Source of the DNA: Saprospiraceae bacterium UBA6168
GTDB lineage: Bacteria > Bacteroidota > Bacteroidia > Chitinophagales > Saprospiraceae
Direction of reading: 5' to 3'
Assembly (NCBI GenBank): GCA_002435785.1
Contig: DIUC01000073.1
Coordinates: 10,118 to 36,527, forward strand
DNA length: 26,410 bases
Shown one piece after another: positions 1 through 7,433 of the stretch. Position 1 is the first letter of the stretch; each line of letters opens with the position of its first letter. The translations under genes were made by a program, and so were the position numbers. Under the pieces are notes generated by a model. It did not search any database and was not told the origin of the DNA. It worked only from the letters and a program-made list of their open reading frames with translations.

Positions 1-23
1 CGGTTCGACTCCGGTATTCTCCA
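1..23 (+). tRNA. 3' end of a tRNA gene (partial, isotype unknown)
   Basis: The first bases read like the T-arm and acceptor end of a tRNA. A seven-base T-loop TTCGACT at 4-10 is flanked by CGG (1-3) and the 3' T-stem strand CCGGT (11-15). A seven-base acceptor strand ATTCTCC (16-22) and discriminator A (23) follow. CCA is not encoded. The predicted 5' acceptor strand would be GGAGAAT, outside the window, so the isotype cannot be read. A terminator hairpin follows at once, which supports the end of an RNA gene. Only about a third of the molecule is visible. Confidence 0.55.
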
Positions 24-29
24 CGAAAA

Positions 30-67
30 AAGAAAGCCTTTGCGAGCGCAGAGGCTTTCTTCGTTTT
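30..67 (+). terminator. Intrinsic terminator after the tRNA
   Basis: The arms at 30-43 and 48-61 form a 14-bp stem with one G-T wobble and a 4-base loop (GAGC, 44-47). A short T-rich tail (CGTTTT) follows at 62-67. The A-rich left flank makes it potentially bidirectional, but the CBS gene ending at 114 on the minus strand is about 45 bases away, so it could serve that gene too. Confidence 0.75.
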
Positions 68-113
68 GGGAGGTCGTTGTCCAAGATTGATTAAGGTGTG
101 ATTGGCTTTTGCG

Positions 114-578
114 TCAGATTCCTTTGGCATCAAAATCATGGATGGCCCGCAAAATATCCCGGCGGCTGATTTGTCCCACCAATTTGCCAACATCATCCAC
201 CACCAAGAGCCTTTTGTACACGGTGTTCAGGAAGATGGAGGCCACCTCATAAATGTCGGCATGTACGGAAACGGTGCGCATGACATTGGACATGTAATTT
301 GACACGGTCCTGTTGTCAATGGGCAGGTTGTGATAAGCGCCGTCAAACAACACCTTCAAACAATCTTTGTCATCAATCAGGCCGACCACGTCCCTTTTGT
401 CGTTCAAGACGGGCGCTCCGGTGATTTTGTTGTCAAGTAGGGTGTTGATTACGTCCATGATGGCCGTTTCCGGCGTGAAGGTAATGAGCTTCTTCGTCAT
501 GTAGTCCGTGACGAGTGGCCTGTCCGCTACCGAATTGGATAAAGTGTCCTCCACTGCTTTTTGTTGGAAATTTTTCAT
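114..578 (-). CDS. CBS-domain pair protein
   Basis: This 154-residue protein consists almost entirely of two CBS domains. The first (about residues 24-80) starts VTDYMTKKLITFTPETAI and includes ITGAPVLN and VVGLIDDKD. The second (about 90-150) starts VSNYMSNVMRTVSVHADI and includes KRLLVVDD and LVGQISRRDIL. CBS pairs bind adenine nucleotides or related ligands and regulate enzymes or channels; a stand-alone pair like this usually has an unknown partner. No membrane segment or catalytic domain is attached. The frame stays open upstream to a TTG at 620, but the ATG at 578 is preferred because the conserved fold begins shortly after it and the extension is not conserved-looking. No Shine-Dalgarno site is visible, as is common in Bacteroidota. 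Confidence 0.88.
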   Translation of the reverse strand: MKNFQQKAVEDTLSNSVADRPLVTDYMTKKLITFTPETAIMDVINTLLDNKITGAPVLNDKRDVVGLIDDKDCLKVLFDGAYHNLPIDNRTVSNYMSNVMRTVSVHADIYEVASIFLNTVYKRLLVVDDVGKLVGQISRRDILRAIHDFDAKGI

Positions 579-1442
579 TGGCAATGCGTTTAGTTGGTGG
601 AAAAAAAGATTTGGCGTCAAGATAGTACAAGTTTTGAATTATCCAACACAGTTGAATTTAGATTTTTTAGAGGCTGCCGAAATCGAAACAGTATGCCATG
701 AATCGAAGGAATCACATTTTGTTTTCCATTGGTCAGGTCTCGGGGTTGTCCGGATGGATATTGGATGCGGACTTCTCGGATTGGCCTACCTTTTCGGGCG
801 TCGAAGCACTTACCTGAATTACGCATTATTTTTTTTGAGAAACTATTTGCTAATCCAAACATGTTACTTACCTTTGCCCGACTTGAACAAACCGATTTTA
901 TAATCCGTAACCGATTTTCCCATGAAAAGTATTATCCAAAACTTCGCACACTCGTTTTCTTTATTCCTACTCCATCTCTTTTTTCCTGAATACTACAAGG
1001 CCAAACCAGCCATTTTGAACGCTTCTTGAAGCGCTTCAAGGCCGTTGTATCATCTACCCTTCTACATATAGATTCAGCTAATTGCAGGACGCAATGAACA
1101 GGGCCATGCCTTGCTGATGCTATCGTTAAAACTGCACACTGTGTTGTGTCATCAAGATATTGGGTTACACCATAATATCCCAATAACACAATACCCCACA
1201 CACTTACTGGAACTAAATCTCCGGGGATTCGCCTCATTGACGTAAGGCAGCGTCGTGTTTATAGGCTATACACGTCACGCACATTGCATTGACGCAAGGG
1301 ATTGTTATGCCTGTTTTAAAAATAATGGACAAACGCAACGAATTGATTTTCAGCGAATTGGCTTTATGCCGACCAGCGGAAACATAACCATAGTTTTACA
1401 CCGATTTAATTAACCGATTTATTCAACAAATTCAGTAATCCG
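579..1442. other. Long spacer without a supported gene
   Basis: About 860 bases separate the divergent CBS gene and the secreted repeat protein. Open frames here are short and resemble no protein I recognise. Visible structure: a perfect 16-bp palindrome at 1025-1040, a small inverted repeat around 1155-1180 (TATTGGG/CCCAATA), two near-identical words ATTGACG(T/C)AAGG near 1237 and 1289, and repeated ACCGATTT words near 890-915 and 1400-1420. The promoter of the gene at 1443 must lie here, but I see no clear TAnnTTTG box; the TAGTTTTA near 1392 is a weak match only. Confidence 0.5.
1025..1040. repeat. Perfect 16-bp palindrome
   Basis: CTTGAAGC followed directly by its reverse complement GCTTCAAG, in the long spacer. 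It could be a dimeric regulator site or a decayed repeat end. No neighbouring regulator gene is visible to choose between these. Confidence 0.5.
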
Positions 1443-4400
1443 ATGAAAAAAACGATTACACCCGTTTTTCAAAACTGGGCATTTTTCAGTTCTTACACCA
1501 AAACGTCCGTTTTTTCAAGTGCTATAAAGCACCTACTACTACAAGTAAGCCTACTCCTGCTGGGAGTACTGGCAGCTACGACACTTGACGCACAGTGCAG
1601 CATGGCCTGCTCGAACTCGACCAACGTTTCACTCCCGGCTACCTGTCAGGGCACGATTTTGTACAACATGGTACTGCAAAACCCGACCAATTGCTCCCCG
1701 AACGGCCCGTCGGCCTTCGAGGTGACGGTCATGGACTTGAGCAACACGCCCATTCCCACCAGCCCGGTAGTCACCGGCACCTATATCGGCCAAACGCTGT
1801 CGGTAAAAGTGAAACACTTGGCATCTGGAAACTCTTGCTGGGGCTACATTAATATAGAAGACAAACTTGCGCCCACACTCACCTGTCCAGCAAACGTAGT
1901 GGTGGCCTGCACGGCGCCGACCACTCCGGCCAGCACCGGCACGGCCACCGCTACGGACTGCTCCGATTTCACCATCAGCTACACCAGCCAGACGCAAGTG
2001 CTGGGCTGCGCCGGCACCAACTACACTGCCATCATCACCCGCACGTGGATGGCAGTGGATGCTGGTGGCTACGCCAGTTCCTGTGCTCAGACCATCAGCA
2101 TCCTGAAGCCAACGACGGCCAACATCACCTGGCCTCCACACTACGACGGCTTCGGTGCCCCAATGCTCGACTGCGTGAACCCGAACACCAACCCCTCCAA
2201 CACTGGCGCACCCAGCATTGGCGGCTTCCCGATCCCCAATGGCACGGGCTACTGCAACATGGCAGTCACGTACAGCGACCAGACCATCCCGCTCTGCCAG
2301 AACAGCTACAAGATACTCCGCACCTGGACCGTGGTGAACTGGTGTACCAGCACCATTTCGACCCATATCCAAATCATTGCGGTAAAAGATACTACCCCCC
2401 CCACGCTCACATGCCCCGCCGACCTGACTGCCGGAACCACCTCCGCCACTCAGTGCAAGGCCACGGTGATACTGCCGCCAGTGGGCATTTCCGACAACTG
2501 CTCCACGAGCTTCACCGTCACCATGAACACGCCCGTAGGGCAGGTGCCGGGCAATGGCGGCGTCATCAACAACGTCAACCCCGGCATTTACACCATCACC
2601 TACAACGTGACGGACGGCTGCGGCAACACGGCCTCCTGCACCATGAAGCTGACCGTGGTGGACGACGACTCGCCGACCATGATTTGCACACAGTACACCG
2701 TCGTGACGCTCAACAGCAACGGCGTAGCGGTCGTTTTCCCCAATGCCTTCAACAACGGCAGCTACGACAACTGCAGCCAAGTGGGGCTTACCGTGCGCCG
2801 CATGACGGCAGCTTGCGGCACGCAACCCGTGTTTGGCCCTTCGGTAAAATTCTGCTGTGAAGACGTGGGCAACAACGTGCAAGTGGTCATGCAGGGGACG
2901 GATGCCAGTGGCAACACCAATACCTGCATGGTGACGGTCCACGTGACCGACAACTCGCAGCCAGCCATACTTTGCCCACCAAACATCACCATCAACTGCA
3001 CGCAAGACCCCCTCAACTTGGCCCTCACGGGACAGGCCACGGCCACGGCCGCCTGCGGTACGCCCGTCATCACTTATACCGATGCCGCCAACCTCAACCA
3101 ATGCCATGTGGGCACCATCGTGCGCACTTGGAAGGCGACCTTGGGCAATGGCAATTTCAGCACTTGCAGCCAACTCATCACGTCGGTGGACAATACCCCG
3201 GTGACCGTCACCTTTCCCCCAAACTATGCCGTGACGGCGGGCTGCGTGAACCTGAACGACCTCACCCCTGCCAACCTGCCCCCCCCCTACAATGCGCCCG
3301 TGACCAGCAGCGACTGCGAACTGCTGGCCACCAACTTTACCGACCAAGTGTTCACCGTATCCGCCCCGGCCTGCTTCAAAATCGTGCGCACCTGGAAAGT
3401 CATCAACTGGTGTACTTACATACCGGGCGGCAATACCGGCATTTGGGAAGGGGTGCAAATCATCATGGTGACGGACAATGCTGCGCCGACCTTTACTTGC
3501 CCCGCCAGCTTCACGGTTTCGGTGGATGCCAACTGCAAAGGTAACTTCTCGCTACCGCAAGTGACCAATATCCAAGACTGTAGCCAGAACGTGACCGTGA
3601 CCGTGACGAGCAGCTTTGGTAATAGCTACGGGCCGTTTACCAATGTGAACCCCGGCAGCTATACGGCCACCTACCACGTGTCCGACGGCTGCGGAAACAC
3701 GGCCACATGCACCATCAATATTTTGGTAAAAGACGACAAAAAGCCTACGCCCTACTGCAAGAACGGCCTCATCATTGAGCTGATGCAGACGGGCATGGTG
3801 AGCATTTGGGCCAGCGATTTCAATGCTGGTAGCTTCGACAACTGCCCCGGCGTTGTGAAACTCTCCTTTTCGCCTGACATCAACGACACGGGGGCTACGT
3901 TCGACTGCGACGACCTCGGCCAGCAGCCCATCGAATTGTGGGTAACGGACGCCAGCGGCAACCAAGACTTCTGCACCACCTTCCTCATCGTTCAGGACAA
4001 CATGAACGCGTGCGGGGGCAACCTCTACGCGGGGGTTGGCGGCCTCGTCACCAATGAGGCGGGCGTTCAAGTGCAAAATGTGCAGGTGGGCCTCAACGAC
4101 CCGCTCTCGCAATCGGCCATGACCGACGCCGGCGGCCTTTTTTCCTTTTCGACGGTGCCGTTGGGCGGCGACTATACCGTGGCACCAGAGAAGAACACGA
4201 ACTTGCTCAATGGCGTGACGACCTATGATATGGTGGTCATCAAACGGCATATACTCGGCGACAACCTGCTCGACTCACCCTATAAAATCATCGCTGCCGA
4301 TGTCAACCACTCCAACACGGTGACGACCTACGACATCGTAGAGATTCAAAAGGCGGTGCTGCATATTACCGACAAGTTTTCCAACAACCAGTCTTGGCGG

Positions 4401-5270
4401 TTTGTGGATGCGGGCTATGTGTTCCCGAACCCGACCAACCCATTCGTGGAGCCGTTCCCGGAGGTTTACAACATCAATGATTTTGGCGGGAACATGAATG
4501 CCGTGGACTTCGTGGCCATCAAGATCGGCGACGTGAGCGGCAACGCCGTCCCGAACGACCTTGATGCCCCTACGGATGAGCGCAGCGGTCAGGCCCTCCA
4601 ACTTTCGGTGCGTGACGAGGCCGTGCAGCCCGGCGAAGAGCGGCGGGTGGACTTCCTGGTGAAAAACTTCAAGGAAATCGTGGGCTACCAGTTCACGCTG
4701 CGCTTCGATACGGAACTGCTTGATTTTCAGCGGGTTGAAACGGGCGAACTGGCCTCGGTCGGCGAGGCCAACTTTGGCTTCCGCTTCTTGGAAACGGGTG
4801 CACTGACCACTTCGTGGAACGATGCAACACCGACCAGTCTGCCGGACGATGCCGTACTTTTCAGCTTGGTCTTTGTGGCAAAAGCGAACGCCAAGCTCTC
4901 CCAAGCGCTGCGAATCGGCTCCGATTACACCCGTGCCGAGGCGTATTTTGAAAACGGGGAGCTGCTGGATTTGGCGTTGAGCTTTGAGGGTGCAACCCTC
5001 GTTCCTCCGCCTTCGTCTCCTGTGAAAATCAGTCCTAACCCGTTCCGGGAAACCACGGTGCTGGGATTCACGGTCGCCACGGCGCAGGAGGCAACCCTTT
5101 CCGTTTATGATGCTGCCGGAAGGTTGGTCATGGTACGGCGGGGCAATTTTGCCGAAGGCTACAACGAGTTGAAAATCAGCAAGTTGGATTTGCGCTTGGC
5201 TGGCACGTACCTCTATCGCCTCCAGATGCAGGACGAAGTGGCCACTGGCAAATTGGTACTGGTGGATTAA
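1443..5270 (+). CDS. Secreted T9SS cargo: HYR-like repeats, dockerin-like, cohesin-like and sorting domain
   Basis: A 1275-residue surface or secreted protein. Residues 1-50 form a long signal peptide (hydrophobic core about 31-46, likely cleavage after LDA). About 140-850 hold Cys-rich HYR-like modules; the joining motif (acidic loop, then P-T-x-x-C-P) recurs near 141, 316, 407, 503, 678 and 764. A carboxypeptidase-regulatory-like beta module lies near 858-915. A dockerin-like region (920-1033) has TTYDMVVIKRHILG, DVNHSNTVTTYDIVEIQKAV and AVDFVAIKIGDVSG, with Asp-rich Ca-binding-type loops. A cohesin-like module (about 1051-1185) includes VGYQFTLRFDTELLDFQRVE. Residues 1193-1275 match the T9SS type A sorting domain (SPNPFRETT, VYDAAGRLV, GTYLYRLQ, GKLVLVD). 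It probably crosses the outer membrane through T9SS and acts in adhesion or matrix. It stands alone, with a terminator behind it. The cohesin assignment is from pattern only. Confidence 0.93.
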   Translation: MKKTITPVFQNWAFFSSYTKTSVFSSAIKHLLLQVSLLLLGVLAATTLDAQCSMACSNSTNVSLPATCQGTILYNMVLQNPTNCSPNGPSAFEVTVMDLSNTPIPTSPVVTGTYIGQTLSVKVKHLASGNSCWGYINIEDKLAPTLTCPANVVVACTAPTTPASTGTATATDCSDFTISYTSQTQVLGCAGTNYTAIITRTWMAVDAGGYASSCAQTISILKPTTANITWPPHYDGFGAPMLDCVNPNTNPSNTGAPSIGGFPIPNGTGYCNMAVTYSDQTIPLCQNSYKILRTWTVVNWCTSTISTHIQIIAVKDTTPPTLTCPADLTAGTTSATQCKATVILPPVGISDNCSTSFTVTMNTPVGQVPGNGGVINNVNPGIYTITYNVTDGCGNTASCTMKLTVVDDDSPTMICTQYTVVTLNSNGVAVVFPNAFNNGSYDNCSQVGLTVRRMTAACGTQPVFGPSVKFCCEDVGNNVQVVMQGTDASGNTNTCMVTVHVTDNSQPAILCPPNITINCTQDPLNLALTGQATATAACGTPVITYTDAANLNQCHVGTIVRTWKATLGNGNFSTCSQLITSVDNTPVTVTFPPNYAVTAGCVNLNDLTPANLPPPYNAPVTSSDCELLATNFTDQVFTVSAPACFKIVRTWKVINWCTYIPGGNTGIWEGVQIIMVTDNAAPTFTCPASFTVSVDANCKGNFSLPQVTNIQDCSQNVTVTVTSSFGNSYGPFTNVNPGSYTATYHVSDGCGNTATCTINILVKDDKKPTPYCKNGLIIELMQTGMVSIWASDFNAGSFDNCPGVVKLSFSPDINDTGATFDCDDLGQQPIELWVTDASGNQDFCTTFLIVQDNMNACGGNLYAGVGGLVTNEAGVQVQNVQVGLNDPLSQSAMTDAGGLFSFSTVPLGGDYTVAPEKNTNLLNGVTTYDMVVIKRHILGDNLLDSPYKIIAADVNHSNTVTTYDIVEIQKAVLHITDKFSNNQSWRFVDAGYVFPNPTNPFVEPFPEVYNINDFGGNMNAVDFVAIKIGDVSGNAVPNDLDAPTDERSGQALQLSVRDEAVQPGEERRVDFLVKNFKEIVGYQFTLRFDTELLDFQRVETGELASVGEANFGFRFLETGALTTSWNDATPTSLPDDAVLFSLVFVAKANAKLSQALRIGSDYTRAEAYFENGELLDLALSFEGATLVPPPSSPVKISPNPFRETTVLGFTVATAQEATLSVYDAAGRLVMVRRGNFAEGYNELKISKLDLRLAGTYLYRLQMQDEVATGKLVLVD

Positions 5271-5295
5271 GTTTTAGACAAATAAAGACAAAAAA

Positions 5296-5329
5296 GAAGG
5301 GCTGCTCCGACGTTTCGGGGCGGCCCTTC
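5296..5329 (+). terminator. Strong hairpin terminator
   Basis: A 15-bp stem (5296-5310 with 5315-5329, two G-T wobbles) carries a CGTT loop at 5311-5314, 26 bases after the stop of the secreted repeat protein. The trailing T-tract is weak (GTATTTCC), but an A-rich stretch precedes the stem. Confidence 0.75.
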
Positions 5330-5540
5330 GTATTTCCATAATTAACTGGACATTTGACAAAAAGACGCAAACTGGCGGAGCCAAGTCACTCCAACGGCGG
5401 GTTTGGGCTACCAACAGCGTTTTTTGGGAAACAAGCAGCAGTTTTTTCAAGCGCAATGCGTCCACGGAAAATGGCCTTCGATTTTTAGGCAACATAATTG
5501 CAACAGGATTTCGCCCTCCCCCACGCAATCCGTTTTTCCG

Positions 5541-6287
5541 ATGAAATCCAACTGGTATTTGTTGTCCGCCATGACCTTTGCACTTTCCTTTTTTGCCTGC
5601 ACCGACTCCAAAAAAGAAGCCGCAAGGGCATTGCCCGCTTCGATGGCCGTTGCCGTGGCCAACGTTCCCGAACAGGCCGAACCAATCGTAAGGCCGCCCG
5701 CCGACGCTGCCGCCCGCTCCGCAGCGGAAATGGTGGCGGCTGGCTTCAAGCGCTATGGCATCGAGAAAGGAGCGCTGATTTTTCGCATTGACGGGGCGGT
5801 GAACGGCACGGAGCATATCTATTTCGACCACTGGGGCTGGCGGGAGGCCAAGTACACCAAGACGAAGACGGAGCTTGGCACCTTCAACGAAGAAACGGAC
5901 GAGGTGCAGTACCTCGAAGGCGAGCGCCGCTACCAGTATTTTCCCAAAACCAACAAGGCCAGCTATTTCGACAGCCGCCAAATCATGGCCATGGCAGAGA
6001 AGTACCAGACCAAGGACATGGTCGTCGTGGGCAACGAGATGCTGAAAAACATGGGAGCCGTCCCGGATGGCAAGGCCAAGGTTGGCGAAATCGAGTGCGA
6101 CGTGTGGGTCATCGAGCGGAACCGCATCCGGCTCTATATGTGGCAGGGCCTGACGATGGCCGAGGAGTCCTATGTCAACAATATCCCGATTGGCCGCCGC
6201 TGCCTCCAAGTGGAGGTGGAAAAGGACATGCCGCTGGAGCGGCTGCTGCTGCCAAAAGGAGCGGTGCTGGAGAATATCAATAAGTAG
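5541..6287 (+). CDS. Predicted lipoprotein of unknown function
   Basis: A 248-residue protein starting MKSNWYLLSAMTFALSFFAC. The hydrophobic stretch ending in FFAC makes Cys20 a probable lipidation site, so the mature protein should be membrane-anchored. The remainder is charged and soluble-looking. It includes GALIFRIDGAVNGTEHIYFD and a later part with KVGEIECDVWVIERNRIRLY and KGAVLENINK. This resembles small periplasmic lipoproteins that carry a beta-barrel-like lipid-binding fold, but I do not recognise a specific family. The frame is open upstream to 5403, but the ATG at 5541 begins the signal peptide and is therefore chosen. No partner gene is apparent; the upstream gene ends in a terminator and the downstream DNA is a gene fragment. 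Confidence 0.82.
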   Translation: MKSNWYLLSAMTFALSFFACTDSKKEAARALPASMAVAVANVPEQAEPIVRPPADAAARSAAEMVAAGFKRYGIEKGALIFRIDGAVNGTEHIYFDHWGWREAKYTKTKTELGTFNEETDEVQYLEGERRYQYFPKTNKASYFDSRQIMAMAEKYQTKDMVVVGNEMLKNMGAVPDGKAKVGEIECDVWVIERNRIRLYMWQGLTMAEESYVNNIPIGRRCLQVEVEKDMPLERLLLPKGAVLENINK

Positions 6288-6315
6288 TGCGTAAGCTGGA
6301 TAATTAGTTTGTGGT

Positions 6316-6378
6316 GCCCTTGCTGGTACAGGAGATGGTGGACAAGCACATCTTCAAGGGCGACATACCGGGGCTGAC
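6316..6378 (+). pseudogene. Duplicated fragment of the ABC exporter gene
   Basis: These 63 bases match 9388-9450, inside the intact ABC transporter gene, at 61 of 63 positions. Bases 6329-6378 are identical to 9401-9450. The piece covers transporter residues 46-67 (LVQEMVDKHIFKGDIPGL) in the same orientation. Homology stops abruptly on the right at 6379; on the left only scattered matches remain. It lies just after the lipoprotein stop codon and has no start codon, so it is not expressed as a protein. It marks a recent partial duplication or the edge of a rearrangement. Confidence 0.92.
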
Positions 6379-6440
6379 ACGAGTTACTGGCTTTGGTGCG
6401 AGATTGATAAAAGGTTAGCAGAATTTTTTCGGAAATTGAA

Positions 6441-7433
6441 TCACCTCCCCATTTGCCATCTTTCACAATCCTCCGCTGAATACAGTTTGTTTGCAAAGGT
6501 TTTGTCTATCCAGATGCAGTCCACGAAATTGGTGCTGCCGTCATAACGTACTGTACCTTTTGTAATTACATCTGTATTATCACGAATTATAAAAGTGGCC
6601 AGCCTTTTAAAGTTATTTTCTTCTGGCTGCTGTGCTACTAGCGTGATCATTTTAAACTTTTTATCCTGAAAATATTCTTCAATGAGGCAATTGGCGAGTG
6701 AATACAATTTCAAGCACTCATTGTACCAATCCTTATTTATGACTATAAAAAGCTCTTCTGCATTGGCATTTTGCTTGGCTATTAGTCTCCCAAATGTTTT
6801 GCCAATGCAAAGGTCAAACCCCACAGTATCTACTCGCCCATGGATAGTGCTATCGAAATGAAAAATAGTGTCCCGTTTGATAAAGTTTGACAAAAATTCT
6901 GCTGCAAATGCCTCCTTTATTGGGATGGGAATGGGCCTATAATCTTCCACTTTTAGATAGGTATAACCCTTCCCATCAAAATTGCCAAAACCATTGCATA
7001 CAAGATTTGAATCAATGCAATGAATCCTGGATGTCTTTCCAGTAGCATCTTCAATAGTCGGTGAAGGGATACAATCATCTTTTGGGCTGTCGCAGTTTAG
7101 ATTAATGTCAAATGCATAAGGGTCGTAGTAACGAGATGGTCTTAATGGTAAGTAAGTAAATGTTGCAATTAAATCATCTTCAATTTTGTACTTCTTATAT
7201 AATTGGCTTCCCCCATTGGAGCTATTGCAGTGAAGGATTTCTGGCTTGTTAGGAAATTTCAGTTTAAAGACTTCGGATGTAATTTTACAACAAGAAAAAA
7301 AGATGCCGCTGTTAGTCAATAAAAGTGTGTCGCTATAAAATGATTTTTCATCGAGGGATGTAATACTTGATGGTCTTTTGCACGATGCAATAGCTAAGAA
7401 AAATATTGATATAAAGAAAAGGAACTTCATCAT
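6441..7433 (-). CDS. Predicted lipoprotein, coupled to the metallopeptidase-like gene
   Basis: A 330-residue protein starting MMKFLFFISIFFLAIASCKR. The lipobox AIASC puts the lipidated Cys at residue 18. The body has several Cys residues (for example LNCDSPKDDCIPSP and NSNLVCNG-like segments) that could form disulfides, and no family I recognise. Two consecutive ATG codons start at 7433 and 7430. The first overlaps the TGA stop of the upstream gene (ATGA-type overlap), which suggests translational coupling, and is used here. The codons are AT-rich compared with the flanking GC-rich genes, consistent with acquisition by transfer. Its role is probably tied to the secreted protein encoded just before it, because the two are co-translated. 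Confidence 0.82.
   Translation of the reverse strand: MMKFLFFISIFFLAIASCKRPSSITSLDEKSFYSDTLLLTNSGIFFSCCKITSEVFKLKFPNKPEILHCNSSNGGSQLYKKYKIEDDLIATFTYLPLRPSRYYDPYAFDINLNCDSPKDDCIPSPTIEDATGKTSRIHCIDSNLVCNGFGNFDGKGYTYLKVEDYRPIPIPIKEAFAAEFLSNFIKRDTIFHFDSTIHGRVDTVGFDLCIGKTFGRLIAKQNANAEELFIVINKDWYNECLKLYSLANCLIEEYFQDKKFKMITLVAQQPEENNFKRLATFIIRDNTDVITKGTVRYDGSTNFVDCIWIDKTFANKLYSAEDCERWQMGR

Noticed and set aside
508..903. 131-codon plus-strand frame overlapping the CBS gene and spacer
   Set aside because: Half of it lies antisense to the CBS gene, and the rest shows no family or coding pattern.
932..1237. Possible transposase remnant or gene on the minus strand in the long spacer
   Set aside because: The 101-residue translation shows no transposase motif and has an odd composition; I found no terminal repeats framing it.
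1629..3458. 609-codon open frame on the minus strand opposite the secreted repeat protein
   Set aside because: It is a shadow of GC-rich, repetitive codons of the real gene. It has no signal or domain and looks like low-complexity His/Arg/Gly/Val protein.
5296..5329. Hairpin considered as a regulatory RNA or riboswitch
   Set aside because: It is a simple long stem with a 4-base loop right after a stop codon, best explained as a terminator.
6316..6378. Fragment considered as a short target-site duplication
   Set aside because: It is too long for a transposon target duplication and maps to the inside of the ABC gene rather than to the exact edge of the AT-rich block.
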